64,000 nt of DNA from SIG603 sp963621245 (GTDB taxonomy: Bacteria; Bacillota; Clostridia; Oscillospirales; Acutalibacteraceae). The DNA lies in the NCBI GenBank assembly GCA_963621245.1, contig CAVFCW010000006.1:1-64000 (forward strand). The letters run 5' to 3'. The stretch's first letter is position 1. Each line of letters opens with the position of its first letter. The notes beneath the pieces were generated by a model that saw nothing but the letters and a program-made list of their open reading frames with translations, did not search any database and was not told the origin of the DNA. Of the stretch, positions 53,429 through 60,344 are shown piece by piece. The translations under genes were made by a program, and so were the position numbers.

Positions 53429-54283
53429 ATGGAAAAAGTAAGAAAACACAAAATTTTAGACCACCCGATACTCAGTTTGTTTTTATGCGCTGTCGGCGGA
53501 TACATATTCGTTCAGGTAGGAACGTTGATATTTGACGAAATACTGAATATGTTTATGGGAAACGGCACCAACGGAAACGCTGTTGCCTCCTTGGCTGAAA
53601 TAATAGCCGCAGTCGTACTGTTGCTCCTTCATGCATTTTGGTTCCGCAAAGAGATGCACAACTTCTGGAGCCCTAAGGGATTGGGACGTGGTCTTCTCAT
53701 TGGTTGGGGCTTGCTTGCCGTTCCCGCATCATTAATGGTTATTAACTTTATCAGCGGTGTTGAAATCGGCAATGTCGGTTTGGCTTTACTGTACGGCTTG
53801 GCACCCGGAATCGGTGAAGAGGTAATGTTCAGAGTTATTCCGATTTCAATTGCTATGAGAAGCAAAAACAAGAAGATAGTCACTTGGACATTCATCATCT
53901 CGAGCGTCTTGTTCGGTCTTGTACACGCAACCAACCTTATTGTTGGTGCAGATCCGGGAAGCACATTGATGCAGGTTATTTACGCTACGGCAATCGGTAT
54001 GGCAATGTCTGCAATCTATATGAGAACAGGTAACATCTGGATTACAATGGTCATTCACACATTCACAGATTTTGCTTCCTATTTGGGTGTGAGCCTTCAG
54101 GAGAGCGGCGGAGTTTTATCTGATAAAATGGACCTCGATAACTTTATCTTCTTGGCTATTGCAACTGCAATCTTCCTTGCAAACGCATTTGTCGCATTCA
54201 GAAAGAGCAAGAGAGACGAAATTCCCGCAGTATGGGATAAAATCTGGGGAAGAGAAGAGATTCCCGAGACTGTTGAGCAGTAA
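53429..54283 (+). CDS. CPBP-family intramembrane metalloprotease
   Basis: 284 residues with about 7-8 membrane segments. Metal-site motifs are GIGEEVMFRVIPISIAM (EExxxR), VLFGLVHATNLI (FxxxH) and HTFTDFASYLG. The ATG at 53429 follows GGGAG; an in-frame ATG at 53414 would put the site inside the gene. The protein is only distantly similar to the CPBP protein at 31352. The role is unknown; CPBP proteins are linked to bacteriocin self-immunity and to processing of exported peptides. Confidence 0.87.
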   Translation: MEKVRKHKILDHPILSLFLCAVGGYIFVQVGTLIFDEILNMFMGNGTNGNAVASLAEIIAAVVLLLLHAFWFRKEMHNFWSPKGLGRGLLIGWGLLAVPASLMVINFISGVEIGNVGLALLYGLAPGIGEEVMFRVIPISIAMRSKNKKIVTWTFIISSVLFGLVHATNLIVGADPGSTLMQVIYATAIGMAMSAIYMRTGNIWITMVIHTFTDFASYLGVSLQESGGVLSDKMDLDNFIFLAIATAIFLANAFVAFRKSKRDEIPAVWDKIWGREEIPETVEQ

Positions 54284-54333
54284 ATTAAACTTGACTGTTT
54301 TAAACTAAAAAAGTAAAATATTATAAACGAAGA

Positions 54334-54365
54334 ATATCCCGCCGATTTCTTGGCGGGATATTTGA
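54334..54365 (+). terminator. Terminator after the CPBP gene
   Basis: ATATCCCGCC / GGCGGGATAT stem with an 8-base loop, then TTTG. The next gene follows within 20 bases, so its leader begins in the terminator. Confidence 0.7.
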
Positions 54366-54383
54366 TATTATGGAGAGAAGAAC

Positions 54384-55292
54384 ATGGAAAACAAAAGTAA
54401 AAATAAGGCTTTGTTTCATCTTCCGGGACTTTTTGAGTTTTTCGATTTTTATGAGGCCTTCTTGCCACTTTTTAAAGAGCACCGAGAGTATTTTTATGAT
54501 TGGTGCGACATAGCTTCAATTTACGGCTCGCCCGGCGACTGCCTTTGGGGCGGCGGAAGAATAAGCGAGAGCGAATGCAATCCGCTTGATGCAATTTCTC
54601 TTGCAAACGAATATGGCATTTCCGCTAGGCTCACGTTCAGCAATTCCGTGCTTAAAGAGGAGCATTTGAGCGACAAAAAATGCAATAATCTTTGCAAGAG
54701 GTTAAATGAAAACAAAGGTGTTCAAAACGGCGTGATAATACACTCCGATTTACTTCTCGATTATCTCAAAAGAAATTACACCGATTTATATTTCGTCTCT
54801 TCAACTACTAAGGTGATAACCGATTTTGAAGATTTCCGAAAAGAACTGAACCGAGAGGATTTTAAATTCGTTGTGCCCGATTTCAGACTGAACAAATCCT
54901 TTGAAAAACTTAATTCGCTTTCAGCGGGGGAAAAATCCAAGGTCGAATTTCTCTGCAACGAGTGCTGTTATGTGGGCTGTAAAGACAGAAAGAAGTGCTA
55001 TGAAGTCGTTAGCCGAAAAAGTCTCGGCGAAGATGTCGAGCATTACTGCGTGGCACCCAATTCAAAGGGCGGATACCAATTTTCAAAGGCGATGGAAAAT
55101 CCGATGTTTATCGGTATTGATGATATAAAGAATATTTATTTGCCCATGGGTTTTGATAATTTCAAAATAGAGGGCAGAGGACTCGGAAGTGCGCTTATTC
55201 TCGAATTTCTGTTATATTACTTGACTAAACCGAGGTATCAGATAAACGTGAGAGAAAAACTGTATCTTGACAATATGCTCGATCTTTTTTAA
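54384..55292 (+). CDS. U32-peptidase-like hypothetical protein with Cys cluster
   Basis: 302 residues, no signal peptide. It has a TIM-barrel-like pattern with IYGSPGDCLWGGGRISES (about 47-64), ARLTFSNSVLKEEHLSDKKC (about 79-98), FVVPDFRLNKSFE, the Cys cluster FLCNECCYVGCKDRKKCYE (about 189-207), and FKIEGRGLGSALILEFLLYY near the end. The Cys cluster and FKIEGR recall U32-type proteins (YhbU/YegQ-like, RlhA), some of which bind iron-sulfur clusters and modify RNA or quinone precursors. I know similar unnamed proteins from gut Clostridia. The function is not known; a metal or Fe-S site is likely. Confidence 0.7.
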   Translation: MENKSKNKALFHLPGLFEFFDFYEAFLPLFKEHREYFYDWCDIASIYGSPGDCLWGGGRISESECNPLDAISLANEYGISARLTFSNSVLKEEHLSDKKCNNLCKRLNENKGVQNGVIIHSDLLLDYLKRNYTDLYFVSSTTKVITDFEDFRKELNREDFKFVVPDFRLNKSFEKLNSLSAGEKSKVEFLCNECCYVGCKDRKKCYEVVSRKSLGEDVEHYCVAPNSKGGYQFSKAMENPMFIGIDDIKNIYLPMGFDNFKIEGRGLGSALILEFLLYYLTKPRYQINVREKLYLDNMLDLF

Positions 55293-55301
55293 CAAAAACA
55301 A

Positions 55302-55345
55302 AAATTCCGTTTCTTTAAGCTTACGCTCGGAAACGGAATTTCGTT
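55302..55345. terminator. Bidirectional terminator
   Basis: AAATTCCGTTTC / GAAACGGAATTT, a 12-bp stem with a 16-base loop; followed by TCGTTTTT on the plus strand and TTTTTGTTTTTG on the minus strand. It separates the convergent U32-like and XRE genes. Confidence 0.85.
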
Positions 55346-55346
55346 T

Positions 55347-55556
55347 TTATTTTTTCTTTTTGAACACGATCTCGTAGCCGAGCGCATTGGTAATCTTGAG
55401 AAGGGTTTCAAGACTGGGAGTTCCTGTCTTGCTCTCAATTCTTGCCAACTGCGGCTGAGTAAGGTGAGTTTGTTCTGCTAACTGTTTTTGCGTATAACCT
55501 TCTTTTTTTCTGAGATCTCTTAAACGATCGATAAGCTCGATACACATTTCATTCAT
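55347..55556 (-). CDS. Small XRE-family helix-turn-helix protein
   Basis: 69 residues, one HTH domain: RLRDLRKKEGYTQKQLAEQT, then HLTQPQLARIESKTGTPSLE and TLLKITNALGYEIVFKKKK. It resembles HigA-like antitoxins and single-domain regulators. No HigB/RelE toxin gene is next to it; the minus-strand region downstream is the U32-like gene in the opposite sense. GGAGAGGTAG lies upstream on the minus strand as ribosome binding site. A palindrome at 55709 between this gene and the GH78 gene may be its operator. Confidence 0.85.
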   Translation of the reverse strand: MNEMCIELIDRLRDLRKKEGYTQKQLAEQTHLTQPQLARIESKTGTPSLETLLKITNALGYEIVFKKKK

Positions 55557-55708
55557 GGGCTACCTCTCCCTTCGTACTCTACAATATATTATAGTGAAAT
55601 TTGTATATTTGTGAAGAGGGAAAATAAAAAATATTTGCAAAATTTAAATGCATAACAACAAACCTAAAATAAATTTATTTTTGCTATTATACGGCGCAAA
55701 AATTTATG

Positions 55709-55726
55709 GTATCATATGAATGATAC
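55709..55726. promoter_or_regulatory. Dyad over the -10 of the second GH78 gene
   Basis: GTATCAT-ATGA-ATGATAC, a 7-4-7 palindrome. TATCAT (55710-55715), preceded by TGG, can serve as an extended -10 for the GH78 gene, so a protein bound to the dyad would block it. Confidence 0.5.
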
Positions 55727-55781
55727 AGATGTCTTTTTGCTTTGAGATATCCGATTTTAAATAGTTGACGGAGGCATTTAT

Positions 55782-58016
55782 ATGAATGCGGTGTGGATAA
55801 CCGGCGGCACGGCTAAGCCGTTTTATGCGAGAAAGAGAATAACTGTCGGCGATGATATTTTGTCGGCAAAGGCTGAGGTTTGCGGTCTCGGCCAGTTTAA
55901 TTTTTACATTAACGGGGAAAAGGTGAGCAATCACATTCTTGACCCGGGCTGGACAGATTATAGTAAAATTATCCAATATGTAGAATTTGATGTCAGTGAT
56001 TATTTGCGTGCTGGAGAGAATATACTTGCGGCGGAAGTAGGAAACGGTTGGTACAATAAACAGGACGAAGGCTACACATTCCATTTTCCGGAGTTTATGC
56101 CGCCCAATCCAAACCCGTACAAGCCGTTCGGCGCATGCTTGGTATTGGCGGTTAATCTGAAAATCACTTATAAAAACGGAAAAGAAGAGATTTTCACAAG
56201 CGGAGAGGACTGGAAAACAGAAACTCACCGTGTTACGATGTCAAATGTTTACGGCTCTGAAATTATAGATAACCGACTTTACAAAGAAGATTGGAATTCA
56301 CTTAACTTTGATGACGACAACTGGAAAAATGCCGAATTGGTGAGCAAGGAAAACGCACCAAAAGGAAAGCTTGTTTTGCAGTCTCCGCCGCCGATTAAAG
56401 TTGTAAAAGAATATGAGGGAAAATATCTTCATGATGTCTGCGGCAGAAAAATATACGATTTCGGACAAAATACATCCGCGCTTCTTAATATCGAACTGAA
56501 AGGCAAATGCGGAGATGTGGTTAAAATCTATCCCGCCGAAAAGCTTGATGAAAACGGAAATGCGGATCAGATGGCTAAAAACTGGCTGCCGATAGATTCT
56601 TGCGTGACTTGCATTCTGAGGGGCGACGAAGATTTCGAGAGCTTTGAAACCACCTTTACATATGTCGCATGCCGATACATAGCCGTTGAAGGCGATGCAG
56701 AGATTGGCAAAATAACGGCTAAAGCTATTACGAGTGCTTGGAAAACGGACGGTTATTTTAAGTGTGACGATGAGCGCTACAATAAAATATACGATATGAT
56801 AGAGAGAACAGTCGAGGCAAATATGCTTAGCGTGCACACCGACTGTCCGACTATCGAGCGATTTGCTTGGCAAGAGCCGAATCATCTCATGGCGCCGTCA
56901 ATTTTCTATATGAAAGACGGAAGAAAGCTTTGGGAGAAATTTTTCCTCGATTTGAGAACAGCCCAGCACACAAAGGACAACTTTTTCTTCGATATGAGTG
57001 GGGAGAAGTTCTATCCCGGTGATGGACTTGTACCGTCGCAAGCTCCGTGTTATATTCCCAATGTTTTGCCCGTACCCGGAATGGGTAGCTTTTACGATAT
57101 TATTCCTTGGGGAAGTACTTGCATTTTGGGCGTTTGGTGGCACTATCGGTTCTACGGCGACAAGAAAGTCCTTTCCGATAACTACGAAATGGGCAAGAGG
57201 TATCTTGAACACCTTAAAACAAAAATAAACGAAGACGGTTTTATAAATCATGGTTTGGGCGACTGGGGAAATCCCGAAGGACTGCTTGCAAGAGAGAACA
57301 TCGAGACCGCTTTTTTGTACGCCGATGCGACTGTGTTAGCAAAGATAGCTTCAATTCTCGGCAAAAAAGAAGATTGTAATAATTTTGCATGCTTTGCAGA
57401 GGGCGTGAAAGAAAACTACAATGAAAAACTTCTTTGCAAAAATCCGACAAGCGGAAAATGGTTCTACCGTGTGTGGGGAGACGAATTCAAGACAACTCAA
57501 TCAGCCGAGGCTTTGCCACTGTTCTGGGGAATGGTTCCGGAAGACAAGAAAAATGATGTTGTAGGTGAATTTAAGCAGACGCTTTTGGATAAGGGAGCAT
57601 TTTCAAGCGGAGAAATCGGTTTGCCGTACATAATTCAAACTGCCTCAAAATACGGAATGAACGATCTTGTCGGAAAGTTTATAACGAGAAAGGAGCATCC
57701 GAGTTATTATGCCTTTGTGCTTGACGGTGAGACAACCTTGGGCGAATACTGGGAGAATAATCCCCGCAGTCATTGCCATGACATGATGGGGCATATAATC
57801 GAGTGGTATTATAACGGCATTGCGGGAATAAAACCGCTTGAGCCCGGCTTTAAAAAGATAAGCATAAAGCCGCATATGCCGGAGAGCATGAATGAATTTG
57901 AGTGCAGTTATAATTCTGTGAACGGACTTATCAAGGTGAACGCAAAGCGAAACGGGGATAAAGTCGATGTGAAAGTTTCTGTTCCCAATACAATGGAATA
58001 TAGCGTGGAAGCTTAG
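55782..58016 (+). CDS. Glycoside hydrolase family 78-like, alpha-L-rhamnosidase variant
   Basis: 744 residues, no signal peptide. The N-terminal part AEVCGLGQFNFYINGEKVSN and PGWTDYSKI (about 27-65) is the rhamnosidase N domain; KIYDFGQNTSALLNIELKG is in the concanavalin-like domain; the six-hairpin catalytic domain has HTDCPTIERFAWQEPN (Asp354, Glu365) and GEYWEN (Glu658), then the usual LEPGFKKISIKPH tail. The family's GWTGD acid position is replaced: an Asp found in the other GH78 protein here is a Glu or absent, so the catalytic detail or substrate may differ. AGGAGG-like GGAGG precedes the ATG. It is a single-gene unit with terminator at 58043. Confidence 0.85.
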   Translation: MNAVWITGGTAKPFYARKRITVGDDILSAKAEVCGLGQFNFYINGEKVSNHILDPGWTDYSKIIQYVEFDVSDYLRAGENILAAEVGNGWYNKQDEGYTFHFPEFMPPNPNPYKPFGACLVLAVNLKITYKNGKEEIFTSGEDWKTETHRVTMSNVYGSEIIDNRLYKEDWNSLNFDDDNWKNAELVSKENAPKGKLVLQSPPPIKVVKEYEGKYLHDVCGRKIYDFGQNTSALLNIELKGKCGDVVKIYPAEKLDENGNADQMAKNWLPIDSCVTCILRGDEDFESFETTFTYVACRYIAVEGDAEIGKITAKAITSAWKTDGYFKCDDERYNKIYDMIERTVEANMLSVHTDCPTIERFAWQEPNHLMAPSIFYMKDGRKLWEKFFLDLRTAQHTKDNFFFDMSGEKFYPGDGLVPSQAPCYIPNVLPVPGMGSFYDIIPWGSTCILGVWWHYRFYGDKKVLSDNYEMGKRYLEHLKTKINEDGFINHGLGDWGNPEGLLARENIETAFLYADATVLAKIASILGKKEDCNNFACFAEGVKENYNEKLLCKNPTSGKWFYRVWGDEFKTTQSAEALPLFWGMVPEDKKNDVVGEFKQTLLDKGAFSSGEIGLPYIIQTASKYGMNDLVGKFITRKEHPSYYAFVLDGETTLGEYWENNPRSHCHDMMGHIIEWYYNGIAGIKPLEPGFKKISIKPHMPESMNEFECSYNSVNGLIKVNAKRNGDKVDVKVSVPNTMEYSVEA

Positions 58017-58042
58017 TTCTTTCACCTTGTTACAAATCAAAA

Positions 58043-58072
58043 AGGGTTGCGATCAAAATTAATCGCAACCCT
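58043..58072. terminator. Bidirectional terminator between GH78 and the alcohol dehydrogenase
   Basis: AGGGTTGCGAT / ATCGCAACCCT, an 11-bp stem around an 8-base loop, with A/T tracts on both sides. Confidence 0.8.
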
Positions 58073-58087
58073 AAATTATTCAGTTAA

Positions 58088-59311
58088 TCAGAAATCAACA
58101 TCTGTGTCATAGTAGCAGCACTTGAGGAGTTTTTCCATCTCTTCAACGCTCGGCTGACGCGGGTTAGAACCTGTGCAAGCATCTGCAATAGCGTTAACTG
58201 CGATGTCGTGAAGTCTCTCAAGGAATACTTTCTCGGGAACGAAGCCCTGCTCTGTCGGATAGGAATCGGGGCCGTAGTTCTTGATGCAATGAGGAATGTT
58301 GAGCTCGTCATTCATGCCACGAAGATAAGTGATGAGTGCTGCAACCTTCTCGTCGTCGGATGCGCTCTTATCGCAAATGCCCATGTAATCAACGATTACG
58401 CCGTATCTCTTCTTAGCTGTCTCGTCCTTAGCGTTAAATGCGATAACCTTAGGAAGATACATAGCGTTAGCTGCACCGTGAATGATGTGTGCGCCGTAAT
58501 CTGCAAAAGCTGCGCCTGTCTTGTGAGCCATGGAGTGAACTATACCGAGAAGTGCATTTGAGAAAGCCATACCAGCAAGGCACTGTGCGTCATGCATCCT
58601 GTCTCTTGCATCCATATCGCCGTTGTATGAAGGTATGAGATCCTTCATAATCATCTCGATAGCGTGGATAGCGAGCGGATCGGAGTAGTTGCTGTTAGCT
58701 GTGGAAACATAAGCCTCGATAGCGTGGGTCATAGCGTCCATACCTGTGTGAGCAACAAGCTTCTTGGGCATTGTCTCTGCAAGCTCAGGATCAACAATAG
58801 CAACATCAGGTGTAATTTCAAAGTCAGCAATAGGATATTTGATACCCTTGTCGTAATCTGTGATGATTGAGAAAGCTGTAACCTCGGTAGCAGTACCGGA
58901 AGTAGAGGAGACTGCGCAGAAGTGAGCCTTCTGTCTTAACTTCGGAAGTCCGAATACTTTGCACATATCCTCGAATGTGCACTCGGGATACTCATACTTA
59001 ATCCACATAGCCTTAGCTGCATCGATAGGTGAGCCGCCGCCGATTGCGACAATCCAGTCAGGCTCAAACTCGAGCATCTTTGCGGCACCGTTCATAACAG
59101 TTGTGACAGACGGGTCGGACTCGATACCGTCAATAATATCAACTTCCATGCCTGCTTCCTTGAGGTAACCAACTGCTTTGTCGAGGAAACCGAATCTCTT
59201 CATGGATCCGCCGCCTACGCAAATAACAGCTTTTTTGCCTTCAAGGTTCTTTAAATTTTCAAGAGCACCCTTTCCGTGATAAAGGTCTCTGGGTAATGTA
59301 AAACGTGCCAT
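58088..59311 (-). CDS. Iron-containing alcohol dehydrogenase
   Basis: 407 residues. VCVGGGSMKRFG and VAIGGGSPIDAAKAMW bind NAD(P), SSTSGTATEVTAFSII follows, and the metal ligands are in GMDAMTHAIEAYVST (Asp/His region), then HSMAHKTGAAF and HGAANAMYLP (His). It reduces an aldehyde or ketone (or the reverse) with NAD(P)H, and in fermenting Clostridia usually helps to regenerate NAD+. Codons are strongly biased towards those of highly expressed genes. GGAGG precedes the ATG on the minus strand. A Rex-like operator overlaps the -10 box at 59365, so it should be switched on when NADH is high. Confidence 0.92.
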   Translation of the reverse strand: MARFTLPRDLYHGKGALENLKNLEGKKAVICVGGGSMKRFGFLDKAVGYLKEAGMEVDIIDGIESDPSVTTVMNGAAKMLEFEPDWIVAIGGGSPIDAAKAMWIKYEYPECTFEDMCKVFGLPKLRQKAHFCAVSSTSGTATEVTAFSIITDYDKGIKYPIADFEITPDVAIVDPELAETMPKKLVAHTGMDAMTHAIEAYVSTANSNYSDPLAIHAIEMIMKDLIPSYNGDMDARDRMHDAQCLAGMAFSNALLGIVHSMAHKTGAAFADYGAHIIHGAANAMYLPKVIAFNAKDETAKKRYGVIVDYMGICDKSASDDEKVAALITYLRGMNDELNIPHCIKNYGPDSYPTEQGFVPEKVFLERLHDIAVNAIADACTGSNPRQPSVEEMEKLLKCCYYDTDVDF

Positions 59312-59356
59312 AATAAATTCCTCCCTAAGCCAACACTTTTGTGTTTAAGCTTCTAT

Positions 59357-59374
59357 TCGTTAAAACTTTAACAC
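59357..59374. promoter_or_regulatory. Rex-like operator of the alcohol dehydrogenase
   Basis: TCGTTAAAACTTTAACAC fits the Rex redox-sensor pattern TTGTTAA-N4-TTAACAA at GTTAA and TTAAC with the right 4-base centre; the outer bases match only partly. It covers the -10 box. Confidence 0.6.
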
Positions 59375-59393
59375 CCATTTTGACTTTTGTCAA
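59365..59393 (-). promoter_or_regulatory. Promoter of the alcohol dehydrogenase gene
   Basis: On the minus strand TTGACA (59393-59388), 17 bases, TAAAGT (59370-59365). A consensus -35 with a weaker -10. Confidence 0.7.
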
Positions 59394-59604
59394 TACTCTA
59401 CAAAAACAATAATTTTTACCGATAAAAAAGCTTGAATATTGGATAAATTTCACACAAAAATGCTGATTATTTTACAAATTAAGCATTGATGAAACTTGGA
59501 ATAATTCAATAAGAGTATCGGTTCAAATTTGTCCGTTTTAATGTGTTTTGGCACAATAACAAATATAGTTAAGATTAAATTCTCACACTTTCTTAAAAAA
59601 GCAA

Positions 59605-59632
59605 TTGATATTTTTTATCCTGTGAGTAAAAT
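59605..59632 (+). promoter_or_regulatory. Possible promoter of the GNAT gene
   Basis: TTGATA (59605-59610), 16 bases, TAAAAT (59627-59632), 52 bases before the ATG. The remaining AT-rich DNA from 59394 to 59604 shows no further feature. Confidence 0.4.
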
Positions 59633-59683
59633 ATAAGTATCGCATATTTCAGCAAATTAATAAGGTAAAGAAGGAAAGAAGAA

Positions 59684-60172
59684 ATGGAAGACGTAATCGT
59701 AAGAGGGTATAAAGAATCCGATGTGCCTGAAATGGTGAAAATTTGGAATAAAGTTGTTGACGACGGAGTTGCTTTTCCTCAGCTTGATCTTCTTGACGAA
59801 GAAAGCGGAAAAAAGTTTTTCTCGGAACAGACTTATTGCGCCGTGGCTCAGACAGAGGGCAAAACGGTAGGCATGTACATACTTCACCCGAACAATGTGG
59901 GACGATGCGGCCACATATGCAACGCAAGCTTTGCGGTTGACGCCGACTGCCGCGGAAAGCACATAGGGGAGAAACTCGTTTTGGACTGCTTGGAACAGGG
60001 CAAAGAGCACGACTTTAAAATTTTGCAGTTCAATGCCGTTGTCGAAAACAACGTTCACGCCCGTCATCTCTACGAGCGACTCGGATTTGTACTTGTCGGA
60101 AAAATACCGAACGGCTTTAAAATGAAAGACGGACACTTCGAGAATATCTGCGTGTATTATCACGAGCTTTGA
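59684..60172 (+). CDS. GNAT-family N-acetyltransferase
   Basis: 162 residues. The acetyl-CoA-binding motif is CRGKHIGEKLVLDCL (R-G-x-x-I-G, about 88-102), followed by LQFNAVVENNVHARHLYERLGFVLVGKIP, the usual beta-5 and helix-4 (read in two parts: LQFNAVVENNVHARHLYE and RLGFVLVGKIP). The amine acceptor is unknown. GAAGGAAAGAAG precedes the ATG. It is a single-gene unit with a very long terminator hairpin at 60182. Confidence 0.9.
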   Translation: MEDVIVRGYKESDVPEMVKIWNKVVDDGVAFPQLDLLDEESGKKFFSEQTYCAVAQTEGKTVGMYILHPNNVGRCGHICNASFAVDADCRGKHIGEKLVLDCLEQGKEHDFKILQFNAVVENNVHARHLYERLGFVLVGKIPNGFKMKDGHFENICVYYHEL

Positions 60173-60181
60173 TGAAAAAAG

Positions 60182-60233
60182 AAAGTCACTTCTGTTTTTG
60201 TATGTTTTGTACAAAAACAGAAGTGACTTTTTT
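60182..60233 (+). terminator. Terminator after the GNAT gene
   Basis: A perfect 21-bp inverted repeat (arms 60182-60202 and 60210-60230; core GTCACTTCTGTTTTTG) followed by TTTG. Confidence 0.85.
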
Positions 60234-60245
60234 GCGACAGAATAC

Positions 60246-60273
60246 TTGACTTTCATATATATATATATATAAT
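60246..60273 (+). promoter_or_regulatory. Promoter of the BspA-like gene with (AT)8 spacer
   Basis: TTGACT (60246-60251) and TATAAT (60268-60273) are 16 bases apart, and the spacer plus the start of the -10 box is an uninterrupted (AT)8 run at 60255-60270. Gain or loss of one AT unit would change the spacing to 18 or 14. Confidence 0.75.
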
Positions 60274-60344
60274 AGATTATAAGTACATATCTCTCTGTTG
60301 TAAGCGGCGTCTTATGTAATTTATATTCAAATCGGAGGTAAAAT

